A stretch of DNA of 64,000 bases from JAYFNU01 sp034933305 (lineage in GTDB: Bacteria > Bacillota > Clostridia > Oscillospirales > Ruminococcaceae), in assembly GCA_034933305.1 (NCBI GenBank), contig JAYFNU010000023.1:5009-69008 (forward strand), given 5' to 3'. The first letter of the stretch is position 1. Each line of letters begins with the position of its first letter. This document shows positions 18,093-26,497 of the stretch, piece after piece. The notes beneath the pieces were generated by a model. That model was given only the letters and a program-made list of their open reading frames with translations. It made no database searches and was not told the DNA's origin. The position numbers were made by a program, and so were the translations under genes.

Positions 18093-19646
18093 TTTCCTTT
18101 TTCATGAGCTCATCCAGCGGGATGAAGCCAAGACCGTCGTACTTGATGTGAATGCTCTGCCTGCGCTTGCCGCTGGATTTGTCCGGCGCTTCCACATAGA
18201 TCGCCGAAACCAGCTCTCGCAGCGCGTATGGATCGAGCGTTTCAATCTTCACATATTTGTGGGCCTTCCGGATGAACTTTTCAAGGTTTTCGTTCTGTCG
18301 TTCCTGTACTTCTATTTCCTGCTGCAGGGTGACGGTCTCCGCTTCCAGCTGCTTTTGCTCTGCTTCGTAGCTCTGGCTCGGCATTTCAAATCGTTCATCA
18401 CTCAGACGGCCGCTGGCGTTGTCCTCGTAGACTTTAACGAACAGCCGTTTCAGCTCGGAAACCCGTTTCTCGGCGCGGTCAAGCTGCTTCCTGCTGAGCT
18501 GGATTTTCCCGGCAGATTCCATGCGCATCTGCTCTTCCATCACGACGCGGAAGTGATCCTCGTAACGCAGGATATAGCCGGTTACCATCTGCAGATGCTT
18601 CAGCACCAGACGTTCCAGCACCTTGACGCGGATAAAGTGTCCTCCGCATTTCTCACTGTGGTTTTTATGCAGGGAACAGTCAAAGAAATCCTGCGCCGTG
18701 TCGCTGTTGTTGGATGAGCCGTATTGCATTTTTGAGCCGCAGTCCGCACAGTAAACCAGACCGGAAAAGATGCTGCTTCTGCCCGTGCGGGTCTTGCGGT
18801 GGCGCTGCCGGCAAATTTCCTGCACCTTGTCGAACACGTCATCGTCAATGATGCGCTCGTGGGTATTGCTGAACACAGCCTGCTTTTCCAAAGGATTCTC
18901 CCGCTGCTTCTTGTCCCAGATGGAGTTGGTGTAGGTCTTGAAGTTGACTGTACAGCCGGTGTATTCACGCCGTTCCAATATACGGACAACGGAGCTGTCC
19001 ACCCAGTCAAAGGGACTTTCCGGCTCGTTGTTGGGGGTACTGCGCCCCTGCCGTTTTTTGTACGCGGCTGGTGTCAGCACTTTGTCCGCTTTCAGCTGGT
19101 TGGCGATCTGTTTCGGGCCGCGCCCCTCCATGCACATGGAAAAGATGCGCTTTACAACGGCTGCCGCTTCGGGATCGATCACCCAGTGCCTCGGATCTGC
19201 CGGGTCCTTGACATAGCCGTAAGGGACATTCGTTGTCAGCGGCACGCCGCGTTCACCCTTGGCCTTTTGCACGGCCCGGATTTTGCGGCTGGTATCGCGC
19301 GCGTAGAACTCGTTGAACCAGTTCTTGATTCCCGCGAAGTCGTTGTTGACGCTGTTCGGTTCGGCGGAATCGAAATCGTCGTTGATGACGATTAGCGGAC
19401 GCCGTTCTCTGGGAAGGTGAAATTGGTGTAAAGCCCGGTCAGCGCGGAGTTTCTGCCCAGCCGGGACAGGTCCTTCGTGATGGCAACGGCTACATGGCCG
19501 GCCTCCACTTCTGAAAGCATCGCCTGAAAACCGGGACGATCGAATGTGACGCCGCTTACGCCGTCATCCACGAAAAATGTTGGATTCGGGAAGCGATGGT
19601 CTTTGGCGTACTGGAGAAGAATGGCCTTTTGAGACGAGATTTGTCA
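18085..19646 (-). pseudogene. Large serine recombinase (DUF4368 type), truncated and frameshifted
   Basis: Remnant of a site-specific recombinase of the kind found in clostridial conjugative or mobilisable elements. The main frame (GTG at 19272 to 18085, 395 aa) has the recombinase domain, a zinc ribbon (CADCGSKM with a later paired Cys), a long coiled coil and a C-terminal DUF4368-like end (HIKYDGLGFIPLDELM). Upstream, the resolvase domain continues as FFVDDGVSGVTFDRPGFQ and ITKDLSRLGRNS but hits TAA at 19392-19394. Restoring one T there would give GVRLIVINDDFDS and rejoin the frames. A TGA at 19644-19646 precedes the rest, and the N-terminal strand with the catalytic Ser is absent. It should be inactive. 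Confidence 0.88.
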
Positions 19647-19733
19647 AGGGTATTTTCACCTAAAGCACAAAACATAATGCGATGACTTTGTAGGCAAGCA
19701 AAAGCCGATATTCACGGGAGTGAAGAATCCGTA

Positions 19734-21083
19734 TCAGTTTCCTCGGTTATACTTGGATATCAACTCTGTTCTATTTGTACATCCCGTTCTTTTCAGTATG
19801 TTCTTCATATGGAACTTAACCGTACTCTCGGCCAAGAACAATTCGGATGAAATCTCGGCGTTTGAACAGCCTCTTATGACCAGTCTGAAAATCTCCGATT
19901 GCCGTGGAGTGAACTCGTGCTCCATTTCGTAATCTCGCAATCGGCTTTCAGCGGTTTCCTTTTCCGTAAAACGGGGCAAATATAGCTTGTTATACAGCAT
20001 GAAAAAGAGCAACGCACACAGTACGAAGACTCCTGCGGTCGTGCAGATAAGAGCCACCGCTTTTCCGGCAAGCATTACACCGCCGAAAGTGCCGATGGCA
20101 TCGCCTATTCTTCCTGAGAGTAGACCAAACACGGCGAAAGGTAACAGCGAGCTGCGTTTTCCGGCAAGGTCGGCAAAGAGTACCACACGATACACAGAGA
20201 AAAAGCCATAAAAGATGTAGCTGAACACGCTCAAAAAAGCGGATATGCCCACTTCACCGCGCAGGGCAAGACTGGCAAACGGAAATACCAAAGCAATAAT
20301 ACAGCAGATTGCACCATAACGCCTGTTTATGTCGTTGACGATGCCAGCGGCGACAAGGCCAACTGCATAGAAAATTCGTGTGAAAGCGGGGTTGAGCACA
20401 GTAGAAACATCTGCAGCCGAAAAAAAGCACCCCAAACCGTTTACAATAGAGCAAAGCAGTGGAATGGATAGCGCCAGCAGGATGAGTTTCTTGTCGGGTC
20501 TGACTACTTCACTCTGCCACTGCCCATTATCATTTACTATCGGCTCAAGCCAACAGGCAAGTATCACAGACAGAATCGCCATTCCGATAAAAACGTAGAC
20601 TGCCATACAGCCCTGCAACAGTTTTCCGTTATCCAGCAGGGATAGCAGCCATGTTCCGATACTGCCGATCGCATAAGAATATCCAAAAACTCGACCACGA
20701 CTTTGCTGCGGGATGTGTGTGGTAAGGCGGGTAAGGTACAGGCCGGATAACATTCCGATGCAAAGATTCATTAAAAGCCCAGAAAGCATAACGCCCCAGC
20801 CGGTATCAAAGAGCAACGCAGCCACAGTAAGTGCCGTTGTTAGTGCAAGAGCAAAAACAGCAAAGCTGCGTTTCCCTGCAAGTGTGGGCTTAACTTTAAG
20901 AACAAGGGCAAAAAGAGCGATTCCAACCGCTTGGGATATGTAATACAGAACCTCCGTATCAAGAGTGACTGCGGTTGGCTCGTAGTAGTTTAACAGTCTA
21001 TATAATACAGAAATAAACGCTGAGCCTGTCCACAGAAAAATCTGTCCGACAAGCAGCGAATAAACCCATGCTTTCTTTGTCAT
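19734..21083 (-). CDS. Membrane-bound LuxR-family regulator with MFS-like domain
   Basis: A 449-aa protein. About 380 residues form roughly twelve hydrophobic helices of transporter type (starting AWVYSLLVGQIFLW). A cytoplasmic LuxR-type helix-turn-helix follows: EFTPRQSEIFRLVIRG, then NAEISSELFLAESTVKFHMK and a final NRTELISKYNRGN. Proteins with this fusion occur in anaerobic gut Firmicutes and Actinobacteria, where the membrane half is thought to sense a ligand directly. It lies downstream of a small XRE gene on the same strand and is divergent from the lipoprotein operon at 21.5 kb, so that operon is its most likely target (inference). AGAGGA lies about 9 nt before the ATG. Confidence 0.85.
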   Translation of the reverse strand: MTKKAWVYSLLVGQIFLWTGSAFISVLYRLLNYYEPTAVTLDTEVLYYISQAVGIALFALVLKVKPTLAGKRSFAVFALALTTALTVAALLFDTGWGVMLSGLLMNLCIGMLSGLYLTRLTTHIPQQSRGRVFGYSYAIGSIGTWLLSLLDNGKLLQGCMAVYVFIGMAILSVILACWLEPIVNDNGQWQSEVVRPDKKLILLALSIPLLCSIVNGLGCFFSAADVSTVLNPAFTRIFYAVGLVAAGIVNDINRRYGAICCIIALVFPFASLALRGEVGISAFLSVFSYIFYGFFSVYRVVLFADLAGKRSSLLPFAVFGLLSGRIGDAIGTFGGVMLAGKAVALICTTAGVFVLCALLFFMLYNKLYLPRFTEKETAESRLRDYEMEHEFTPRQSEIFRLVIRGCSNAEISSELFLAESTVKFHMKNILKRTGCTNRTELISKYNRGN

Positions 21084-21128
21084 AAAAGCTCGTCCTCTCT
21101 ATTTAGCAACGACCAGATGGCACATTGA

Positions 21129-21335
21129 TCATTCATAGACAATTTCCATAATATCAGTGAGATCACAGGAAAGTGCTGCACAAATCTTGAGCAGCACATC
21201 GGTCGTGATATTTTCGCCTCTGCCAAGTTTGGCCATGGACGAGTGACTCACTCCTGCCATGTAGCAGAGGTCTTTTTTCTTGATATCGCGGTCAATTAAA
21301 AGCTTCCATAGCCTCTTATAGCTGATACGCATCAT
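21129..21335 (-). CDS. Small XRE-family (Cro/CI-like) regulator
   Basis: A 68-aa protein that is almost entirely one helix-turn-helix domain: KDLCYMAGVSHSSMAKLGRG, then TTDVLLKICAALSCDLTDIM. This is the short YozG-like Cro/CI form common on mobile elements. Two ATG codons stand together at the start; the second has better spacing from GAGGTGA. It is the first gene of a two-gene minus-strand unit with the LuxR regulator (45-nt gap). Confidence 0.85.
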   Translation of the reverse strand: MMRISYKRLWKLLIDRDIKKKDLCYMAGVSHSSMAKLGRGENITTDVLLKICAALSCDLTDIMEIVYE

Positions 21336-21353
21336 GGCTCACCTCTTATATAA

Positions 21354-21382
21354 ATAATACTATTCTGATTCCGCTTTTGCAA
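21354..21382 (-). promoter_or_regulatory. Promoter of the XRE-LuxR unit
   Basis: On the minus strand TTGCAA (21377-21382), a 17-bp spacer and TATTAT (21354-21359) lie just upstream of the XRE ribosome-binding site. Confidence 0.65.
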
Positions 21383-21425
21383 CATAAAGTGCGCGATTGC
21401 GGAAATTTTTGTGCCGATTTCGAAT

Positions 21426-21466
21426 GACTATCCCTGAACTACCCCTTCTTTTGAGGCGACTATCCC
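21426..21466. promoter_or_regulatory. Three helically phased ACTAYCCC repeats, probable operator
   Basis: GACTATCCC (21426-21434), ACTACCCC (21438-21445) and GACTATCCC (21458-21466) are direct repeats. Their ACTA starts at 21427, 21438 and 21459 are 11 and 21 bp apart, so they sit on one face of the helix. They lie between the XRE promoter and the lipoprotein operon. A weak -10-like CATAAT (21500-21505) without a good -35 follows, which would suit an activator-dependent promoter. Confidence 0.5.
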
Positions 21467-21525
21467 ACGATTGGACTGTTCGCTATGGCGACTTGTGCTC
21501 ATAATTATTATCGGAGGTGGTTTAT

Positions 21526-21834
21526 GTGGGCAAGAACGAAAAGCGATTCTCCAGTGAAAAGGCGGTAGTGATTAACGCCGCTTACGACGCGCTCGATTCG
21601 ATGGGAATTACAATCAACAAATCAAACAGCAGCCGCGGAACGCTGCTTGTATCCTCCTCGGGCTCTCCTACGCTCGGAGGGCGCATCGCCATATCGCCTG
21701 AGTTGTCCAAAGACGGAACGGTTGTCGAGGTGTTTCCCTTCACCGATGACGAACGCCAGTCAGAATGGATTTGCGCTTTCTTTGATGAAATGCAATCGCT
21801 GTTGAAGCGGGCAGGACTGGAGGAGATGAGATGA
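21526..21834 (+). CDS. Hypothetical 102-aa protein, first gene of the lipoprotein operon
   Basis: No family recognised. The protein has no signal peptide and is probably cytoplasmic, with a compact alpha/beta pattern: AVVINAAYDALDSMGI, then a basic/Ser loop, TLLVSSSG, GRIAISPEL, TVVEVFPF and a C-terminal amphipathic helix. GTG at 21526 was chosen because GGAGG (513-517 within the same 100 bp) is 8 nt upstream. A GTG at 21517 overlaps that ribosome-binding site, and the ATG at 21524 is out of frame. It overlaps the next gene by 4 nt, so translation is probably coupled. Confidence 0.7.
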   Translation: MGKNEKRFSSEKAVVINAAYDALDSMGITINKSNSSRGTLLVSSSGSPTLGGRIAISPELSKDGTVVEVFPFTDDERQSEWICAFFDEMQSLLKRAGLEEMR

Positions 21835-23504
21835 AAAGAATCGTTATACTTGTTTTGTCCTTTTGCATATTACTGTCAGGCTGTTCGATGCTGCCCAGCT
21901 CAAGCGGAACACCGGCAAGCGGTACTCCGACAGGCGCACAGAAAGGCAGCTATGTGGCTCTGCAATGCGACGGACAGGATTTTTCCGTGCTTTATAACAG
22001 CGATTTCGACGGCGAGGCAAGCCAAAAAGGTGTAACCATTTATACCGGGGACAGAGAGGCGCTCGACAAAGTCGATATCTCGGTGATATTCTCTGGTGAC
22101 ACCATGGGCTTTGATGTAAGCGAATACTTCTATTACCGTGCCGAAGATATGGGAAACAAGGATGGCAATAAGTACACGCTCTATGAAGAAATGACGCAGA
22201 GCAAGGCCGGGAATGCCACAATGAGCGGAGCCGTGTATTCGTTCGAGAACGAGGACGGCAAGGTCTTTCGCTACGAGATGCTCGTGGATACGGGAACGCA
22301 GCTCATCGGCTATTCCTGCTATTTCTACGAGGGCGAAGCCGACGAGCCGATCATGGCGATGACGGACGCGATCAAATCCTATCAGCCGTCCGCAGACTAC
22401 TACGACAGCCACCCGCTTGTTGTCGGCGGAGGAGATAACGCAACTTCAAAACCCAACGATAACTCGTCACAGACCGCTCCAACTACACTTGGCAGTTATT
22501 CTGTAACGAAGAATACTCCGTTGCAGCTTCAGACCACGCTCTATGACGGAGGCTTCTTCTCACTCCAGCTTCCGACCGGCTGGGTTATCGAGACCACCGG
22601 TGAATATGCGCTATTTGGATTCCGTGCCTACGATCCGAACAACCCGGAACGGCAAATATTCTTTTATATGAAGCACGAACCGCTGTTGAAAAGCATGGAT
22701 GCAAAGAAGATTTACCAGGCATCCGCTGATATGGTAGGTGCGAATGACCCCTACGGCTATCAAATATCAGCAGATGCGCCCGTTCTTGCGGAACCAACGA
22801 CCGATTATTTCTTTTTTATCTATAACAGCTACAACGCCTATGTCAATAAATACGGACTTAATCATCAGCTTCCGTGCCTTGACGACATTAACATATTGGA
22901 AAAATATCCAAATAGTACGCCCACAGCTTTCAACACTCTTGATAATTCCATTGTAAGAGCCAGTTTCTATTCCGCAAGCGGCATTGAATGCGAAGGGCTG
23001 ATGGCGGCGCAGGTAACGGATAAAATCAGCATCACCAATGTCTATCCCGGCGTAGATATGGGCTTTTATACGGTGTATAACTGTAATGGCGTTATTGCTC
23101 CTGCGGGTGAATTCAACGAGCTTCGCGAGCAGTTGACTGCCTGCCTTGCAAGCTTCGACTTTACCGAGGAGTACATCCTTCAGGCGCGTAAACAAATTAT
23201 AGATGAAACGGAAACCATAATATCGATGGCTTCGTCCATGCAGGCGGCCTACGATTCCTACAACGCCGCGTGGAGCGCCCGCCAGACCTCCTACGATATT
23301 ATCTCGCAGAAGAACAGCGATGCGACGCTGGGTTATGACAGGCTTTATGACCCAGACACAGGCGAAATATACCGTGCTGATTTAGGTTTTTACGATGACT
23401 ACAACATTAACCGCGATCAATACAGTAACCCGAACCTGCAAATAATCGATAGCAGCACAGAGAATTACTATTTGAATAGCGTCGATTACTACATCACCAA
23501 ATGA
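21831..23504 (+). CDS. Putative lipoprotein, 557 aa, unknown function
   Basis: Begins MKRIVILVLSFCILLSGCS, a typical type II signal with lipobox LSGC, so the mature protein should be lipid-anchored on the outer face of the membrane. Two regions are separated by a Ser/Thr/Asn linker near residues 200-220: an N-terminal beta-rich region and a second with SLQLPTGWVIETTGEYALFG. Both recall PsbP/DUF1795-like folds, but that is weak inference. A helical segment (about 450-500) and a Tyr/Asp-rich tail (YDRLYDPDTGEIYRADLG) follow. Four-nt ATGA overlap with the gene before. Confidence 0.75.
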   Translation: MKRIVILVLSFCILLSGCSMLPSSSGTPASGTPTGAQKGSYVALQCDGQDFSVLYNSDFDGEASQKGVTIYTGDREALDKVDISVIFSGDTMGFDVSEYFYYRAEDMGNKDGNKYTLYEEMTQSKAGNATMSGAVYSFENEDGKVFRYEMLVDTGTQLIGYSCYFYEGEADEPIMAMTDAIKSYQPSADYYDSHPLVVGGGDNATSKPNDNSSQTAPTTLGSYSVTKNTPLQLQTTLYDGGFFSLQLPTGWVIETTGEYALFGFRAYDPNNPERQIFFYMKHEPLLKSMDAKKIYQASADMVGANDPYGYQISADAPVLAEPTTDYFFFIYNSYNAYVNKYGLNHQLPCLDDINILEKYPNSTPTAFNTLDNSIVRASFYSASGIECEGLMAAQVTDKISITNVYPGVDMGFYTVYNCNGVIAPAGEFNELREQLTACLASFDFTEEYILQARKQIIDETETIISMASSMQAAYDSYNAAWSARQTSYDIISQKNSDATLGYDRLYDPDTGEIYRADLGFYDDYNINRDQYSNPNLQIIDSSTENYYLNSVDYYITK

Positions 23505-23516
23505 CAGGAGGTACTT

Positions 23517-23996
23517 ATGAAACGCTATTTTGCACTATTAGCGGCGGTCATGATTTTGACGCTGACCGGCTGCGCCGTTGGACCGCTTGACGGACTTTCT
23601 AAAACGCCGCTGGATGCCGCATTGTTTGATGTGCTTTCAGCACATGACCGTGAGTTTTTTGAGGTTTTTTCCAATAGTCCGCCCGTGAGCATGACGGTGC
23701 GCTACGACCAAGTTTACCCCGACGCCACCGTAGAGGATGCCGACCTTATAAACGAAATGTACGACACGATAGCAAAGATGCGAATTAGAGCAGAAACAAA
23801 TCTTTCCATTACCGATGCCTACAACAGCGTGGACTTTCAGTGCGCAGACGGAACAAGCTTCGGACTCAGCTTTGAGCAGCATATTCTCTGCGTCGGCTCC
23901 GACCACTACGAGCTGACAAACGATGAGGACTTCTGGAAACTGTTCGCACAGATTGCAGAGGATTACCATGAGCAAACGCAGGAAAACGCGTCTTAG
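23517..23996 (+). CDS. Putative lipoprotein, 159 aa, unknown function
   Basis: Signal sequence MKRYFALLAAVMILTLTGCA with lipobox LTGC. The mature part is about 140 residues, acidic, with alternating helix and strand and no recognised domain. It follows the 557-aa lipoprotein after 12 nt with an AGGAGG-type ribosome-binding site. The same operon position and export type suggest the lipoproteins act together at the cell surface. Confidence 0.75.
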   Translation: MKRYFALLAAVMILTLTGCAVGPLDGLSKTPLDAALFDVLSAHDREFFEVFSNSPPVSMTVRYDQVYPDATVEDADLINEMYDTIAKMRIRAETNLSITDAYNSVDFQCADGTSFGLSFEQHILCVGSDHYELTNDEDFWKLFAQIAEDYHEQTQENAS

Positions 23997-24058
23997 AAAT
24001 TAAGCGAAAAATACGCAATTGTAAAACAGATTGTAGTGGTCAATGGAGGAGGATAACC

Positions 24059-26482
24059 ATGAAGAAAATGACGGTATTATTGTTGGTAGTCTCGCTTCTG
24101 CTGTCTTTGACAGCCTGTTCGGGAACGAGCAATATCCCCAATACACCTGTTGGTGCAGGAAAAGATACACCCTGCACCGACGAAGAAATCGCGCAAATCG
24201 TAACCGCAGGCGAATTCCTGTTCAATGAAAAATGGTGCAAATACCTTGTCGCGCATCAGGACTATATGCCGGAGGATGTGCTGACCTGTCTTAATGAGCA
24301 CATCGGCGAGTACAAGATGGTAAAGCTCGCAGAAAACAACGGTGAAACGGAGTTCAGCGAAGAAAACTGTAACACCGCCGCCGCAGTGTTACAGCTTCAC
24401 GGCTACACGCCGGAAATGCTGGTTTCCATGAACTCCGAGCCGCTTTCCGCAGACGAGCTCAGCGCCCGGGTCGCTGATAATGCGAAATACATGGTGGATG
24501 CGACCGCCTATCCGAAGCCGGAGGACGGCGCTGATTTCCTGCCGTATTTTGCAACAAACGAGCCGGATGTTTTGGATGAAGCGCTTGGTGTGACCCTTTC
24601 CGCGCCGAGGGAAATCACAGACAGGACGACCTACAATATGGATGTCGGTCTCGGCACAAGCCTTACCCGCTGTGCGCTGATCACCAACAATTCGGACAAA
24701 AGGGTTCAGCTTATTCCGGCAAACGACCTGACCGAAAGCGAGTGGAAGGCTGCGGTTTCGGATTATGACCCGTCGCTGGTACTGGATTGGGCGTCAGAGC
24801 TTGGCACCAAGAATGCGAGCACGGATTTGATACCGCTTGGCGCGGCAAGCGTTCTTGAACCCGGTGAATCCACCGTAGCGCGTCTTTCCTATGTCGGGCG
24901 TGACGGCGAGGAGCTTGATTTTTATTCCCGCTTCTCATATTACGTTACCGACGGGGAAACCACAGAGCTTCTTGCGGGAGCTGTGCTCAACCACATAAGA
25001 CCCTCAGAGTTCCCAAATGGCAAATGCACCGTAAGCGGAACAGTCTATGCAGATGAAACAGGGCTTCCCGTTCCGTTTATTGATATTCAAACCTCCCGTA
25101 ACGGCGACTTCGTGACAACCGACATAAAGGGCCGGTTTACGATAGAGGTTCCCGCGTTTCAATTTGATTCAACGGGGAATTGGGCGCGCACTACCGTTTT
25201 TGTAAATGAGCTCGGCTTATTAAGCGGCGGCATGGCGACGGTAAACGATGCATATGCACAGGAATCCATTATTGTCGAACCCCACGCCGGAGAGAGCATG
25301 GAACTCACACTGGTGTTAAAAAAGAACCCCAAGCAGGTGAACTACACGCTCCAGACCGAGCATGATATGATGATGCAGGCTTACTGCGTGGATTCCTCCC
25401 ACGACATAGTGGCAACAACCCCGTTCCATACGACTTTCAGCGAGGAATACAAATACGAGAACGGGTATCTGCATGTGTTCGACAAGACCGGCAAGCTGCT
25501 CTTTGAAAAGCGGCTTTACGGAGAAAGCGCCTTCTGCGACATTTCCACCGACGGCACGCTTGTCGCCTCTGTTGTTCATGGAGAAAAAGATGGCGATCCG
25601 GATACAGCGGTCGTATGGGATATGAATGGCAACGAGATTTTTTCATATCAGGTGCCGTATAAAGAGAATCCTGCGCTATATGTGCAAAATGAAGAAGGCC
25701 ACGGCAGCGGTGATGTTTTCTCCAAACTCGGCGACCTTGAAATCTCAAACGACGGCAAGCTGCTTCTGCTTTCAACCGACGAGGGCTATGTATGTGTTGT
25801 GCGCCTTGCGGATAAAAAAACGCTCTGCGACTTCTTCACAAACGCAAAGATGTATAAGCTGTTCTGGAGCGCCGATGACAAGGTCGTCTACACCGGTACC
25901 GAAGCCGGAGACTTCCGCGCTACCGAGGTTGCGACAGGCAAGACACTTTGGAAAAAGTACATTGAAGCCACGATATTCGGCTGGGCGATGAACGATACCT
26001 GCGTTGTCACCTCAACAAAGGCGACCGGCGTCGGCTATCTCATATGCACCGAGCTTGCCACGGGGAAAACGCTGTGGACTCTCGACGTGGGTATGCGAAA
26101 TGCAAGCATGACGCTTTCCCATGACGGAAAGACACTTTTCTGGGGCACGGATACCGGTACGACCAACGAACGCTGTATGTTCATTGATATGGAAACGGGC
26201 ACACCGCTTTGGGGAACCATCGGTGGGAAGCAGGCGGCGGCGTTCTCAGCGGACGATAGGTATGTCGCCCTTCGCAGCGGCGGTAATCTCCAGCTTTGGA
26301 CTACGACAGGCGAGCATCTTTACGGTGCGATTATTGCCCTTGACGATAATTCCATGAGCTGGGGTGTGTATATGAGCGGCGACTGCAAGTATATCATCAG
26401 CTTTGCGGGCGGCAGCGTGGAGGATCGGCATTATGGCGTGATGTACGCGCTGACGCTGGATGACGATACGCCGCTGGAATAA
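24059..26482 (+). CDS. Putative lipoprotein with carboxypeptidase-regulatory-like and beta-propeller regions (807 aa)
   Basis: Signal MKKMTVLLLVVSLLLSLTAC with lipobox LTAC. Residues about 30-320 form an unrecognised N-terminal region. About 323-365 reads CTVSGTVYADETGLPVPF then TDIKGRFTIEVP, like a carboxypeptidase-regulatory (beta-sandwich) domain. From about 420 to 800 a series of blades (AFCDISTDGTLVASV, DLEISNDGKLLLLS, ATGKTLW repeated, MTLSHDGKTLFWG, AAFSADDRYVALRS) indicates a WD40/PQQ-like beta propeller. No catalytic residues are recognisable. It is probably a surface binding or scaffold protein. An AGGAGG lies 8 nt before the ATG. Confidence 0.8.
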   Translation: MKKMTVLLLVVSLLLSLTACSGTSNIPNTPVGAGKDTPCTDEEIAQIVTAGEFLFNEKWCKYLVAHQDYMPEDVLTCLNEHIGEYKMVKLAENNGETEFSEENCNTAAAVLQLHGYTPEMLVSMNSEPLSADELSARVADNAKYMVDATAYPKPEDGADFLPYFATNEPDVLDEALGVTLSAPREITDRTTYNMDVGLGTSLTRCALITNNSDKRVQLIPANDLTESEWKAAVSDYDPSLVLDWASELGTKNASTDLIPLGAASVLEPGESTVARLSYVGRDGEELDFYSRFSYYVTDGETTELLAGAVLNHIRPSEFPNGKCTVSGTVYADETGLPVPFIDIQTSRNGDFVTTDIKGRFTIEVPAFQFDSTGNWARTTVFVNELGLLSGGMATVNDAYAQESIIVEPHAGESMELTLVLKKNPKQVNYTLQTEHDMMMQAYCVDSSHDIVATTPFHTTFSEEYKYENGYLHVFDKTGKLLFEKRLYGESAFCDISTDGTLVASVVHGEKDGDPDTAVVWDMNGNEIFSYQVPYKENPALYVQNEEGHGSGDVFSKLGDLEISNDGKLLLLSTDEGYVCVVRLADKKTLCDFFTNAKMYKLFWSADDKVVYTGTEAGDFRATEVATGKTLWKKYIEATIFGWAMNDTCVVTSTKATGVGYLICTELATGKTLWTLDVGMRNASMTLSHDGKTLFWGTDTGTTNERCMFIDMETGTPLWGTIGGKQAAAFSADDRYVALRSGGNLQLWTTTGEHLYGAIIALDDNSMSWGVYMSGDCKYIISFAGGSVEDRHYGVMYALTLDDDTPLE

Positions 26483-26497
26483 AAGGAGGATCATCAA

